NCBI RefSeq assembly: GCF_026015985.1
Contig: NZ_CP110389.1
Coordinates: 2,016,001 to 2,080,000, forward strand
Length of the DNA stretch: 64,000 nt
Reading direction: 5' to 3'
From: Rhodopseudomonas sp. P2A-2r
Lineage (GTDB): Bacteria > Pseudomonadota > Alphaproteobacteria > Rhizobiales > Xanthobacteraceae
The notes under the pieces are model-generated. The model searched no databases and had not been told where the DNA came from. It saw nothing but the letters and a program-made list of their open reading frames with translations. How positions within the stretch are numbered: the first letter of the stretch is position 1; the number at the start of each line of letters is the position of its first letter. Position numbers and translations under genes: made by a program. Of the stretch, positions 1 through 9,310 are shown piece after piece.

Positions 1-161
1 TCCTCGCCGGCAAGCTCGGCAAGCATGAGCTCCCGGCGGCACTGGATTTCGTCGACGACCTGCCGCGCACCACGGTCGGAAAACTATCGCGACACGCGCT
101 ACGCAACCTGCAACAATCGTCCATCAACCAACAACAAACAGCAACAGGAGGTCACCCATGA
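1..161 (+). CDS. pimA: AMP-dependent acyl-CoA synthetase/ligase, C-terminal end only (pimA-like)
   Basis: Only the last 52 codons are in the window. They read in frame from base 3 and stop at the TGA at 159-161, which overlaps the ATG of the thiolase (ATGA). The end carries the motif [15 protein letters not shown], the conserved C-terminal segment of AMP-forming acyl-CoA ligases; its lysine is the catalytic residue of the adenylation half-reaction in this family. A ligase directly before a thiolase and two PimC/PimD-type dehydrogenases matches the pim operon of Rhodopseudomonas palustris, where PimA activates dicarboxylic and fatty acids. The symbol is inferred from this context; the substrate-binding part lies outside the window. 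Confidence 0.7.
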   Translation, partial: LAGKLGKHELPAALDFVDDLPRTTVGKLSRHALRNLQQSSINQQQTATGGHP

Positions 162-1345
162 CCGAGGCCGTCATCGTTTCCACCGCGCGTACGCCGATCG
201 GCAAGGCCTATCGCGGCGCGCTCAACGCCACCGGGGGTGCGACGCTGCTCGGCCACGCCATCGAGCACGCCGTCAAGCGCGCCGGGCTCGACCCGAAGGA
301 AATCGAGGACGTCGTGATGGGCGCCGCGCTGCAGCAGGGCTCAACCGGCGGCAACATTGCCCGCAAGGCATTGCTGCGCGCCGGCCTGCCGGTCTCGGTG
401 GCCGGCACCACCATCGACCGCCAATGCGCCTCGGGCCTGCAGGCGATTGCGTTGGCAGCGCGCTCGGTCTTGTTCGACGGCGTCGAGATCGCGGTCGGTG
501 GCGGCGGCGAGTCGATCAGCCTGGTGCAGAACGACAAGATGAACACGTTCCACGCGGTCGATCCCGAATTGATGAAGATCAAGTCGGATGTCTACATGCC
601 GATGCTCGATACCGCCGAGACTGTCGCCAAGCGTTATGGCATCTCGCGCGAGCGCCAGGACGAGTATTCGCTGGAAAGCCAGCGCCGCACCGCCGCAGCC
701 CAGCAGGGCGGCAAGTTCAACGACGAGATCGCCGCCATCACCACCAAGATGGGCGTCGTCGACAAGGCGACCGGCGAAATCAGCTTCAAGGACATCACGC
801 TGTCCAAGGATGAAGGTCCGCGCCCGGAAACCACCGCCGAGGGTCTCGCCGGCCTCAAGGCCGTGCGCGGCGACGGCTATTCGATCACCGCCGGCAACGC
901 CTCGCAACTGTCCGACGGCGCCAGCGCCACGGTGATCATGACCGACAAGATGGCAGCGTCGAAGGGCCTCAAGCCGCTCGGCATTTTCCGCGGTTTCGTC
1001 TCCGCCGGTTGTGAGCCGGACGAGATGGGCATCGGTCCGGTCTTTGCCGTCCCGCGCCTCCTGAAGCGCCATGGCCTGAAGGTCGAGGACATCGATCTGT
1101 GGGAGCTCAACGAGGCCTTCGCCGTGCAGGTGCTGTATTGCCGCGACAAGCTCGGCATCGATCCCGACAAGCTCAACGTCAACGGCGGCGCCATCTCGGT
1201 CGGCCATCCCTATGGCATGTCGGGTGCGCGCCTCACCGGCCACGCACTGATCGAGGGCCGTCGCCGCAAGGCCAAGTATGCGGTCGTCACCATGTGTGTC
1301 GGCGGCGGCATGGGCTCCGCCGGCCTGTTCGAGATCGTGCACTGA
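158..1345 (+). CDS. pimB: Thiolase (acetyl-CoA C-acyltransferase), PimB-type
   Basis: A 395-residue degradative thiolase that cleaves 3-ketoacyl-CoA with CoA to give acetyl-CoA and a shortened acyl-CoA. The three family signatures are present: nucleophile Cys90 in DRQCASG, His350 in GHPYG, and Cys380 in [12 protein letters not shown]. The length is normal for a type I thiolase. The start follows a strong AGGAGG ribosome site (tcccatg spacing) and overlaps the ligase stop by four bases. Two acyl-CoA dehydrogenase genes follow on the same strand, so it probably performs the final step of the same beta-oxidation spiral. The pimB symbol rests on operon order. Confidence 0.9.
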   Translation: MTEAVIVSTARTPIGKAYRGALNATGGATLLGHAIEHAVKRAGLDPKEIEDVVMGAALQQGSTGGNIARKALLRAGLPVSVAGTTIDRQCASGLQAIALAARSVLFDGVEIAVGGGGESISLVQNDKMNTFHAVDPELMKIKSDVYMPMLDTAETVAKRYGISRERQDEYSLESQRRTAAAQQGGKFNDEIAAITTKMGVVDKATGEISFKDITLSKDEGPRPETTAEGLAGLKAVRGDGYSITAGNASQLSDGASATVIMTDKMAASKGLKPLGIFRGFVSAGCEPDEMGIGPVFAVPRLLKRHGLKVEDIDLWELNEAFAVQVLYCRDKLGIDPDKLNVNGGAISVGHPYGMSGARLTGHALIEGRRRKAKYAVVTMCVGGGMGSAGLFEIVH

Positions 1346-1350
1346 TTCTT

Positions 1351-1466
1351 CACCTCTCCCCTTTGGGGAGAGGTCGGATCGCTCTTGCGATCCGGGTGAG
1401 GGAGCCGGGCACAGTCGATGGGCCGGCGCCCCCTCTCCCCATCCCTCTCCCCAACGGGGAGAGGGG
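1351..1466. repeat. Palindromic intergenic repeat, CTCTCCCC/GGGGAGAGG family (copy 1)
   Basis: Two stacked inverted repeats lie between the thiolase and pimC. The first pairs CACCTCTCCCC with GGGGAGAGGT. It is followed by a small CGGATCGC...GCGATCCG stem, then a second CCCTCTCCCC...GGGGAGAGGG pair. The same motif recurs near 4055, 9926, 37002 and 54231. It may act as a REP-like element, mRNA stabiliser or weak terminator; its function is not known from the sequence. Confidence 0.75.
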
Positions 1467-1520
1467 GCGCGCGGTCCGAGTTTCGACTTCAAAGTAATTT
1501 TACGCTCACAGGAGGGTCCG

Positions 1521-2711
1521 ATGGATCTCAAGTTCAGCAAGGAAGAAGTGGCGTTCCGCGACGAAGTGCGGGCGTTCTTCAAGGAGAAGGTGCCGGCGGC
1601 GACGCGGCTGAAAATGCAGGAGGGGCGTCACCTCGGCAAGGACGAGATGGTCGCCTGGTGGCGTATCCTCAACGACAAGGGCTGGGGCGTGACGCACTGG
1701 CCGGAGGAATATGGCGGCACCGGCTGGAGCTCCGTGCAGCACTACATCTTCAACGAGGAACTGCAGCTGGCGCCGGCGCCGGCACCGCTCGCCTTCGGCG
1801 TCAGCATGGTCGGCCCGGTGATCTACACCTTCGGCAACGAGGCGCAAAAGAAGCGCTTCCTGCCGCGCATTGCCAGCGTCGAGGATTTCTGGTGCCAGGG
1901 ATTCTCCGAGCCCGGCTCCGGTTCGGATCTCGCATCCTTGAAGACCAAGGCCGAGCGCAAGGGCGACAAGTGGATCATCAACGGCCAGAAGACCTGGACC
2001 ACGCTGGCGCAATATGCCGACTGGATCTTCTGCCTGTGCCGCACCGACCCCGCCGCCAAGAAGCAGTCGGGCATCTCCTTCATCCTGGTCGACATGAAGT
2101 CGCCGGGCATCACCGTGCGCCCGATCGTCACCATCGACGGCGGTCGCGAAGTCAACGAAGTGTTCTTCGATGACGTCGAGGTGCCCTACGAGAATCTCGT
2201 CGGCGAGGAGAACAAGGGCTGGGATTACGCAAAATTCCTGCTCGGCAACGAGCGCACCGGCATCGCCCGCGTCGGAGTGTCCAAGGAGCGCATCCGCCGC
2301 ATCAAGGAGCTCGCGGCCAAGGTGGAGTCCGGCGGCAAGCCGATCATCGAGGACCAGAAGTTCCGCGAGAAGCTGGCGCTGGTGGAGATCGAGCTGAAGG
2401 CGCTCGAACTGACCCAGCTCCGTGTCGTCGCCGACGAGGGCAAGCACGGCAAGGGCAAGCCCAATCCGGCGTCGTCGGTGCTGAAGATCAAGGGCTCGGA
2501 AATCCAGCAAGCGACCACCGAACTCCTGATGGAAGTGATCGGCCCGTTCGCCGCGCCCTATGACGAGCATGGCGACGACGGCAGCAACGAGACCATGGAC
2601 TGGACCGCGCAGATCGCACCGAGCTATTTCAACAACCGCAAGGTTTCGATCTACGGCGGCTCCAACGAGATTCAGCGCAACATCATCACCAAGGCCGTGC
2701 TGGGACTTTGA
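1521..2711 (+). CDS. pimC: Acyl-CoA dehydrogenase, pimeloyl-CoA dehydrogenase large-subunit type
   Basis: A 396-residue flavin acyl-CoA dehydrogenase. It begins MDLKFSKEEVAFRDEVRAF after a good AGGAGG site, and has the FAD/substrate segment GFSEPGSGSDLASLKTKA and the C-terminal YGGSNEIQRN motif. It closely resembles proteins named PimC in Rhodopseudomonas and Bradyrhizobium, which oxidise pimeloyl-CoA and related dicarboxyl-CoA esters to the 2-enoyl-CoA. In those genera the enzyme is encoded as a pair with a second dehydrogenase polypeptide, as here with the gene at 2901. An upstream in-frame extension exists but lies in repeat DNA, so the ATG at 1521 is preferred. Confidence 0.88.
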   Translation: MDLKFSKEEVAFRDEVRAFFKEKVPAATRLKMQEGRHLGKDEMVAWWRILNDKGWGVTHWPEEYGGTGWSSVQHYIFNEELQLAPAPAPLAFGVSMVGPVIYTFGNEAQKKRFLPRIASVEDFWCQGFSEPGSGSDLASLKTKAERKGDKWIINGQKTWTTLAQYADWIFCLCRTDPAAKKQSGISFILVDMKSPGITVRPIVTIDGGREVNEVFFDDVEVPYENLVGEENKGWDYAKFLLGNERTGIARVGVSKERIRRIKELAAKVESGGKPIIEDQKFREKLALVEIELKALELTQLRVVADEGKHGKGKPNPASSVLKIKGSEIQQATTELLMEVIGPFAAPYDEHGDDGSNETMDWTAQIAPSYFNNRKVSIYGGSNEIQRNIITKAVLGL

Positions 2712-2712
2712 C

Positions 2713-2751
2713 ATCGTCGTTCCGGGGCGCGTGCGCCCCGGACTCCGGAGA
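2713..2751. repeat. Short palindrome of the GTTCCGGGGCGCG family
   Basis: GTTCCGGGGCGC followed by GCGCCCCGGACTCC forms a GC-rich hairpin just after pimC. A related sequence lies at 57695-57742, after the DUF3297 gene. It is probably one of the dispersed intergenic repeats of this genome. Confidence 0.55.
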
Positions 2752-2767
2752 TGAAATGGAAACTTCG

Positions 2768-2846
2768 TAGGATGGGTAGAGCGAAGCGAAACCCATCGCA
2801 TGCCCCGGATCGCAGCAGTGGTTTCGCTGCGCTCTACCCATCCTGC
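2768..2846. repeat. Inverted repeat with GTAGGATGGGTAGAG arms
   Basis: GTAGGATGGGTAGAGC at the left is matched by GCTCTACCCATCCTGC at the right, with internal GAAGCGAAACC and GGTTTCGCTGC arms. This gives a long imperfect hairpin of about 79 bases. Together with the preceding palindrome it fills the pimC-pimD gap. Only one copy is seen in the window. I infer a dispersed intergenic element. Confidence 0.65.
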
Positions 2847-2900
2847 GGACGCAACATCTGCTTCAAGCGCGCATGACGCGCGATCCAAGGAAGAAACAAC

Positions 2901-4046
2901 ATGGATTTTGATTTGTCGGAGGAGCAGCGTCTGCTCAAGGACAGCGTCGATGGCCTGCTGAAGGCCTCGTATGATTTCGATAGCCGCAAGAAGTACCGCG
3001 CCGAAAAGGGCGGCTGGAGCCGGACAATCTGGAGCAAGCTGGCGGAGCAGGGGCTGCTCGGCCTGCCGTTCGCCGAGGAGGACGGCGGTTTCGGCGCCGG
3101 CGCGCTGGAAACCATGATCGTGATGGAAGCGCTCGGCAAGGCGCTGGTGGTCGAGCCCTATCTCGCCACTGTGGTGCTCGGCGGCGGCTTTCTGCGCCGC
3201 GGCGGTTCGGCCGAACAGAAGGCGGCCTATATTCCCGCCATTATCGACGGATCGAAGACACTGGCCTTCGCGCAGCTCGAGAAGAACTCACGCTACGACC
3301 TCAGCGACGTCACGACCTCCGCCAAGAAAACGGCCAATGGCTGGACCATCGACGGCGAGAAGTTCGTGGTGCTCAACGGCGACAGCGCCGACACGCTGAT
3401 CGTCAGTGCGCGCACGGCGGGCGGCCAGCGCGACCGGGGCGGCATCGGCCTGTTCCTGGTGCCGGCCAATGCCAAGGGCGTCAGCATCAAGGGCTATCCG
3501 ACCCAGGATGGCCTGCATGCCGCCGACATCAGCTTCACCGCGGTGGAGGTCGGCGCGGACGCGGCGATCGGCGATCCCGCGAATGCCCTGTCGCTGATCG
3601 AGACCGTGGTCGACGACGCCCGCATCGCCCTGTGCGCCGAAGCGGTCGGCGAGATGGACGAGTCGCTGAATCGCACCGTGGAATATCTCAAGACCCGCAA
3701 GCAGTTCGGCGTCGCCATCGGCAGCTTCCAGGTTCTGCAGCACCGCGCGGCCGACATGTTCGTCGCGGTGGAGCAGGCGAGGTCGATGGCGATGTTCGCC
3801 ACCATGGCCAGCGACTTCGACGATGCCGGCGAACGCGCCAACGCGGTGTCCGCAGCCAAGGTGCAGATCGGCAAGTCGCTGAAGTTCGTTGGCGAGCAGT
3901 CGATTCAGCTTCACGGCGGCATCGGCATGACCATGGAAGCCAGCATCGGCCACTACTTCAAGCGCCTGACCATGATCGAGAACACCTTTGGCGACGTCGA
4001 CTTCCATCTCCGGCGCGTCTCCGAAGCCGGCGGGCTGAACAGCTAG
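2901..4046 (+). CDS. pimD: Acyl-CoA dehydrogenase, pimeloyl-CoA dehydrogenase small-subunit type
   Basis: A 381-residue acyl-CoA dehydrogenase starting MDFDLSEEQRLLKDSVDGLL. It carries the C-terminal family segments YLKTRKQFGVAIGSFQVLQH and QLHGGIGMTMEASIGHYFKR. Strong similarity to PimD-type proteins and adjacency to PimC suggest a two-polypeptide dehydrogenase acting on dicarboxyl-CoA or medium-chain acyl-CoA. The ribosome site AAGGAAGAAACAAC before ATG is weak but adequate. The 189-base gap from pimC is repeat DNA with no gene. Electrons would pass to ETF, which is not encoded here. Confidence 0.88.
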   Translation: MDFDLSEEQRLLKDSVDGLLKASYDFDSRKKYRAEKGGWSRTIWSKLAEQGLLGLPFAEEDGGFGAGALETMIVMEALGKALVVEPYLATVVLGGGFLRRGGSAEQKAAYIPAIIDGSKTLAFAQLEKNSRYDLSDVTTSAKKTANGWTIDGEKFVVLNGDSADTLIVSARTAGGQRDRGGIGLFLVPANAKGVSIKGYPTQDGLHAADISFTAVEVGADAAIGDPANALSLIETVVDDARIALCAEAVGEMDESLNRTVEYLKTRKQFGVAIGSFQVLQHRAADMFVAVEQARSMAMFATMASDFDDAGERANAVSAAKVQIGKSLKFVGEQSIQLHGGIGMTMEASIGHYFKRLTMIENTFGDVDFHLRRVSEAGGLNS

Positions 4047-4054
4047 TCGCTTCT

Positions 4055-4180
4055 TCACCTCTCCCCGCCCTTCGCGGGGAGAGGTCGCCGTTCGCGAAGC
4101 GAAGGGCGGGTGAGGGGCGGTTGGTGCTTTGCTCGCAAGCGCCCCTCACCCCAGCCCTCTCCCCGCAAAAGCGGGGCGAG
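4055..4180. repeat. Palindromic intergenic repeat, CTCTCCCC/GGGGAGAGG family (copy 2)
   Basis: CACCTCTCCCCGCCCTTCGCGGGGAGAGGTCGCCGTT... continues through GGGTGAGGGGC and GCCCCTCACCCCAGCCCTCTCCCC to GCGGGG. Several nested stems are possible. It fills the whole gap between pimD and the SDR gene and has the same unit structure as copy 1. Confidence 0.75.
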
Positions 4181-4233
4181 GAAGCGCACAGCCGGCGCGC
4201 TGATAACAATAATCGAACGCCAGGGAGCGCTCC

Positions 4234-5004
4234 GTGCAAAACCCCTTCGATCTCACCGGCCGCGTAGCGGTCGTCACCGGCTCCAGCCGCGGCATTGGCC
4301 GCGCTTCGGCCGAATTGCTGGCAAAACTCGGCGCCAAAGTGGTGATCTCCAGCCGCAAGGCAGACGCCTGCGAGGAGGTTGCCGCGGGCATTCGTGCGGA
4401 GGGCGGCGACGCCCATGTGATTCCCTGCAACATCTCGCGCAAGGACGAGATCGCGGCCCTGATCGCCGGCACCGTCAAGCACTATGGCGCCCCCGATATC
4501 CTTGTCTGCAACGCCGCAGTGAATCCGTATTACGGCCCGCTGCTCGATATTTCCGATGAAGCCTTCGACAAGATCATGGGCTCCAATGTGCGCAGCAACA
4601 TCTGGCTGTGCGCCCAGGCGATGCCGCTGATGGCTGCGCGCGGCAAGGGATCGGTGATCATCGTCTCGTCGATCGGCGGCCTGCGCGGTTCCACGGTGAT
4701 CGGCGCCTACGGCATCTCCAAGGCCGCGGACTTCTCCCTGTGCCGCAGCCTCGCCGGCGAATGGGGGCCGAAGGGCGTGCGCGTCAACTGCATCGCGCCG
4801 GGCCTGGTGAAGACCGACTTCGCCCGGACGCTGTGGGAAGACCCCGAGAACCTCAAGCGCCGCACCGCCACCACGCCGTTGGGTCGCATTGGCGAACCGC
4901 ATGAAATCGCCGGCGCGGTGGCCTATCTCGGCTCCGATGCTGCCACCTTCATGACCGGCCAGACCATCGTGATCGACGGCGGCGTCACCACCGCAGCGGT
5001 GTAA
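4234..5004 (+). CDS. SDR family NAD(P)-dependent oxidoreductase (classical type)
   Basis: A 256-residue short-chain dehydrogenase/reductase. It has the glycine-rich cofactor motif TGSSRGIG near residues 15-22, the NNAG-equivalent CNAAVNP, the catalytic serine in IIVSSIGG, the YxxxK pair in YGISK, and a typical C-terminal VIDGGV. I read the start as GTG at 4234 (MQNPFDLTGRVAVVTG) after a CAGGGAG site; no ATG fits better. Its position after pimD suggests 3-hydroxyacyl-CoA or related alcohol oxidation, but the substrate cannot be read from the sequence. Confidence 0.85.
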   Translation: MQNPFDLTGRVAVVTGSSRGIGRASAELLAKLGAKVVISSRKADACEEVAAGIRAEGGDAHVIPCNISRKDEIAALIAGTVKHYGAPDILVCNAAVNPYYGPLLDISDEAFDKIMGSNVRSNIWLCAQAMPLMAARGKGSVIIVSSIGGLRGSTVIGAYGISKAADFSLCRSLAGEWGPKGVRVNCIAPGLVKTDFARTLWEDPENLKRRTATTPLGRIGEPHEIAGAVAYLGSDAATFMTGQTIVIDGGVTTAAV

Positions 5005-5257
5005 GTCCCTCTTTTTCCCTGTCCCCCGCGCGACGGGAAACGAAGCGTGCGACGCCGGCTGCGCGCCCGCGTCTTTATGGGATTCCTATAAGTTCGCCCA
5101 CCCCGCCGTCTCGAAAACCTATGCGCCGGGTGGCACTTGATCACCATGCCAATGGATCGCCGCGGGATCGAATTCGCCCACAGGTTGATGTGGCGCAAGG
5201 TCTTCAACTCGCGGGCTGTGATGATGCCCCCGAAACATCTCGCAACAGGAGCAACTC
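5005..5257 (+). promoter_or_regulatory. Intergenic region upstream of kdp; possible KdpE operator at 5087-5107
   Basis: This 253-base gap has no convincing gene. At 5087-5107 it contains TATAAGTTCGCCCACCCCGCC. From memory this resembles the E. coli KdpE site (a TATA run, then CACCCCGCC, spaced one base differently). It lies about 150 bases before the first kdp-linked start. The operator call is inference from one partial match; a promoter upstream of this operon is expected in any case. Confidence 0.3.
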
Positions 5258-5341
5258 ATGCTGGACATTTTGATGCTGGCGCTCGGTCTGGGCTTCTTCG
5301 TCCTGACGGTCGGCTACGCCTACGCCTGCGAACGGCTCTGA
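5258..5341 (+). CDS. Small single-pass membrane peptide upstream of kdpF
   Basis: A 27-residue ORF, starting MLDILMLALGLGFFVLTVGY and ending CERL, preceded by a proper CAGGAG site seven bases before the ATG. It is almost entirely one hydrophobic segment. It ends 11 bases before kdpF, so it is very likely the first cistron of the kdp operon. KdpF is itself a 29-residue lipid-like stabiliser, so this could be a second small accessory subunit. I believe similar peptides precede kdp in related alphaproteobacteria, but no function is known to me. Confidence 0.65.
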   Translation: MLDILMLALGLGFFVLTVGYAYACERL

Positions 5342-5352
5342 GGAGAACGACC

Positions 5353-5442
5353 ATGATGTTCGACTACACACTCGCCGGCCTCGTCTCGGCAGGACTGCTG
5401 TTTTACCTCACTTACGCTTTGCTGCGTCCCGAGCGGTTCTGA
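5353..5442 (+). CDS. kdpF: KdpF, small subunit of the K+-transporting ATPase
   Basis: A 29-residue hydrophobic peptide, [19 protein letters not shown] followed by [10 protein letters not shown]. Length, single membrane span and the terminal charged RPERF are typical of KdpF, which sits at the KdpA interface and stabilises the complex. It starts after AGGAGAACGACC and ends 13 bases before kdpA. It was identified by position and features rather than strong sequence conservation, which is normal for KdpF. Confidence 0.85.
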   Translation: MMFDYTLAGLVSAGLLFYLTYALLRPERF

Positions 5443-5455
5443 AGGGAACACGACC

Positions 5456-7159
5456 ATGACATTCGTTGGCTGGATTCAGATCATTTTATTCTGTGCGATC
5501 GTGGTCGCACTGGTGAAGCCGCTGGGCTGGTACATGACAGCAGTCTTCAACGGCGAGCGCACCTTTCTGTCACCGGTGCTGCGGCCGGTCGAGGCCGGTC
5601 TGTACTGGATGGGCGGCGTCGATGAGAAACGCGAGCAGCACTGGCTGACCTATACGGTGGCCATGTTGCTGTTCCACGTCGGGGGCTTCCTGGTGCTCTA
5701 TGCCGTGCTGCGGCTGCAGGCATTCCTGCCGCTCAATCCGGCGGATCAGTCGGCGGTGGCGCCGGATCTGTCGTTCAACACCGCGATCTCCTTCATCACC
5801 AACACCAACTGGCAGAACTACGGCGGAGAAAGCACGCTGTCCTATCTGACCCAGATGATCGGCCTGACGCACCAGAACTTCCTGTCGGCAGCCACCGGCA
5901 TCGCGCTCGCGGTGGCATTGATCCGCGGCTTCTCGCGCTCGTCGATGCGCACCATCGGCAATTTCTGGGTCGATGTGACCCGTTGCACGCTCTATGTGCT
6001 GCTGCCGATCTGCGTCGTCTACACGCTGTTCCTGGTATGGCAGGGTATCCCGCAGACGCTGGGTGCCTATGTCGATGCGACCACTCTTGAAGGTGCCAAG
6101 CAGACCATCGCAGTCGGCCCGGTGGCCTCGCAGGTGGCGATCAAGATGCTCGGCACCAATGGCGGCGGCTTCTTCAATGCCAACGCGTCGCATCCGTTCG
6201 AGAACCCGACGGCGTTGTCCAACTTCATCCAGATGATCTCGATCTTTGCGCTGGGTGCCGGCCTGACTAACGTGTTCGGTCGCATGGTCGGCAACCAGAA
6301 ACAGGGCTGGGCGATCCTCGCCGTGATGGGCGTGCTGTTCATCGCCGGCGTCGCCATCACCTACGGCGCCGAAGCCTCCGGCACCAGCATGATGGCCGAT
6401 CTCGGCCTGACCGGCGGCAACATGGAGGGCAAGGAAGTCCGCTTCGGCATCGTGGCCTCCAGCCTGTTCGCAGTGATCACCACGGCCGCGTCGTGCGGCG
6501 CGGTCAATGCCATGCACGACTCCTTCACCGCCATCGGCGGCATGATCCCGCTGATCAACATGCAGCTCGGCGAGATCATCATCGGCGGCGTCGGCGCCGG
6601 CCTCTACGGCATGCTGCTGTTCGTGGTGCTGGCGATCTTCGTCGCCGGCCTGATGGTCGGCCGCACGCCGGAATATGTCGGCAAGAAGATCGAGTCGCGT
6701 GAGGTCAAGATGGCCATGCTGGCGATCCTGGTGCTGCCGCTGATGTATCTCGGCTGGACCGCGGTGGCGGTGGTGCTGCCCTCGGCAGTGGCTTCGATGG
6801 CCAATGCTGGTCCACATGGCTTCTCCGAGGTGCTCTATGCCTTCACCTCGGCGACCGGCAACAACGGTTCGGCGTTTGGCGGTCTCACCGGCAACACTTT
6901 CTTCTACAACCTGACGCTCGCCAGCTCGATGTTCGTCGGCCGCTTCTTCATGATCGTTCCGGCCATGGCGCTGGCGGGCTCGCTGGCGGCAAAGAAGTCG
7001 ATCCCGGCTTCGGCGGGCACCCTGCCCACCACCGGCGGATTGTTCGTCGGCCTGGTGGTCGGCGTCATCCTGATCATCGGCGGCCTCACCTTCTTCCCGG
7101 CGCTCGCGCTCGGACCGATCGTCGAGCACCTCGCGATGTCCGCCCACACCCTGTTCTGA
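5456..7159 (+). CDS. kdpA: KdpA, potassium-translocating subunit of the Kdp ATPase
   Basis: A 567-residue polytopic inner-membrane protein with about ten hydrophobic spans and selectivity-filter-like loops such as [41 protein letters not shown] and [11 protein letters not shown]. These glycine loops are diagnostic for KdpA, the channel-like subunit that selects K+ in the high-affinity KdpFABC pump. Start and length match the family. It lies 13 bases after kdpF and 21 before the preferred kdpB start, in one operon that also encodes the sensor and regulator. Confidence 0.97.
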   Translation: MTFVGWIQIILFCAIVVALVKPLGWYMTAVFNGERTFLSPVLRPVEAGLYWMGGVDEKREQHWLTYTVAMLLFHVGGFLVLYAVLRLQAFLPLNPADQSAVAPDLSFNTAISFITNTNWQNYGGESTLSYLTQMIGLTHQNFLSAATGIALAVALIRGFSRSSMRTIGNFWVDVTRCTLYVLLPICVVYTLFLVWQGIPQTLGAYVDATTLEGAKQTIAVGPVASQVAIKMLGTNGGGFFNANASHPFENPTALSNFIQMISIFALGAGLTNVFGRMVGNQKQGWAILAVMGVLFIAGVAITYGAEASGTSMMADLGLTGGNMEGKEVRFGIVASSLFAVITTAASCGAVNAMHDSFTAIGGMIPLINMQLGEIIIGGVGAGLYGMLLFVVLAIFVAGLMVGRTPEYVGKKIESREVKMAMLAILVLPLMYLGWTAVAVVLPSAVASMANAGPHGFSEVLYAFTSATGNNGSAFGGLTGNTFFYNLTLASSMFVGRFFMIVPAMALAGSLAAKKSIPASAGTLPTTGGLFVGLVVGVILIIGGLTFFPALALGPIVEHLAMSAHTLF

Positions 7160-7180
7160 TCGATGACCCGGAGTACTCCC

Positions 7181-9300
7181 ATGGAAACGTTGAAACTGCA
7201 GAAGCGGGTGCCGATGTCGGCGATGCTCGATGCGAAAATCGTGGTGCCGGCGATCGGGTCGGCCTTCGCAAAGCTCGATCCGCGGCTGATGATCAAGAAC
7301 CCCGTGATGTTCGTCGTCGAGGTCGTCGCGGCGCTGACCACGGTGATCTTCGTCAAGAACCTGTTCACCGGAGGCGCCGATCTGGGCTTTGCGTTCCAGA
7401 TCATCCTGTGGCTGTGGTTCACGGTGCTGTTCGCCAACTTCGCCGAAGCCGTTGCCGAAGGTCGCGGCAAGGCGCAGGCGGAATCGCTGAAGAAGACCCG
7501 CACCGAGAGCCAGGCCAAGCTGCTGACCGGCAGTGCTGGCGACAGGTCCTACCGCATGGTCTCGGGTATCAGCCTGAAGGTCGGCGATGTGGTGCTGGTG
7601 GAAGCCGGCGACAACATCCCGTCCGACGGCGAGGTGATCGAGGGCGTCGCTTCGGTCAACGAGGCGGCCATCACCGGTGAATCCGCGCCGGTGATCCGCG
7701 AATCCGGGGTGACCGCTCCGCGGTGACCGGCGGCACGCAGGTGCTGTCCGACTGGATCCGCGTCAGGATCACGGCGGCGCAGGGTTCTACCTTCATCGAC
7801 CGCATGATCAAGCTGGTGGAAGGCGCCGAGCGGCAGAAGACGCCGAACGAAATCGCGCTTAACATCCTGCTGGTCGGCCTCACCATCATCTTCGTGTTCG
7901 CCACGGTGACGATCCCGAGCTATGCCGCTTACGCCGGCGGCTCGATCTCCGTTGTCGTGCTGGTGGCGCTGTTCGTGACGCTGATCCCCACCACCATCGG
8001 CGCGCTGCTGTCGGCCATCGGCATTGCCGGCATGGACCGGCTGGTACGCTTCAACGTGCTGGCGATGTCCGGCCGTGCGGTAGAAGCCGCCGGCGATGTC
8101 GACACGCTGCTGCTCGACAAGACCGGCACCATCACGCTGGGTAACCGTCAGGCGACCGCCTTCCGCCCCGTGCGCGGCGTCACCGAGCAGGAACTGGCCG
8201 ATGCGGCACAGCTGGCGTCATTGGCAGACGAGACGCCGGAAGGCCGATCGATCGTCGTGCTCGCCAAGGAGAAGTACAACATCCGCGGCCGCGACATGGC
8301 CGAACTCGGCGCCACCTTCGTGCCGTTCACGGCGCAGACCCGCATGAGCGGCGTCGACACCGGCACCTCGTCGGTGCGCAAGGGTGCGGTGGATTCGATC
8401 CTCGCTTACGTCAACGGCGGCAGCACCTATGCCGTGACGTCGGGCAACGCCGCGCGGGCCATGCAGCCCGCCGCCATGAGCGACACGGCGCGGGAGATCC
8501 AGGCGATTTCCGACGAGATCGCCAAGGGCGGCGGCACGCCGCTGGCGGTGGCCCGCGACGGCAAGCTGCTCGGCGTCATCCACCTCAAGGACATCGTCAA
8601 GGGCGGCATCCGCGAACGCTTCGCCGAGCTGCGCCGCATGGGCATCCGCACCGTGATGATCACCGGCGACAATCCGATGACGGCTGCGGCCATCGCCGCC
8701 GAAGCCGGGGTCGATGACTTCCTGGCGCAGGCGACGCCGGAGGACAAGCTGCAACTGATCCGCGACGAGCAGGCCAAGGGTAAGCTGGTGGCCATGTGCG
8801 GTGACGGCACCAACGATGCTCCGGCGCTCGCGCAGGCCGATGTCGGCGTCGCCATGAACACGGGCACCCAGGCGGCACGCGAGGCCGGCAACATGGTCGA
8901 CCTCGATTCCAACCCGACCAAGCTGATCGAGGTGGTGGAAATCGGCAAGCAGCTCCTGATGACCCGCGGCGCGCTGACCACGTTCTCGATCGCCAACGAC
9001 GTTGCCAAGTATTTCGCCATCATCCCGGCGATCTTCCTGGCGTTCTATCCGCAGCTCGAGACGCTCAACATCATGCGGCTGCACAGCCCGCAGAGCGCCA
9101 TCCTGTCGGCCATCATCTTCAACGCGGTGATCATCATCGCGCTGATCCCCCTGGCGCTGAAGGGCGTCGCCTATCGTCCGATCGGCGCCGGCGCGCTGCT
9201 GAGCCGCAACCTGCTGATCTACGGCCTTGGCGGCATCATCGTTCCGTTCATCGGCATCAAGGCGATCGACCTCGTGGTCACTGCCCTTCATCTGGTTTGA
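7181..9300 (+). CDS. kdpB: KdpB, ATPase subunit of the Kdp K+ pump (reading frame broken near 7706)
   Basis: P-type ATPase subunit that hydrolyses ATP to drive K+ uptake. The first frame runs from the ATG at 7181 (GGAG site) through the actuator motif TGES to ESGVTAPR and a stop at 7726. The second frame resumes at [10 protein letters not shown] and holds the phosphorylated Asp in [12 protein letters not shown] and [16 protein letters not shown]. The expected [12 protein letters not shown] is restored by adding one G to the run GGGG at 7706-7709, giving 706 residues, a normal length. All catalytic motifs are intact, so a sequencing deletion is more likely than a real pseudogene. Confidence 0.9.
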
Positions 9301-9310
9301 GGAGAAAGTC

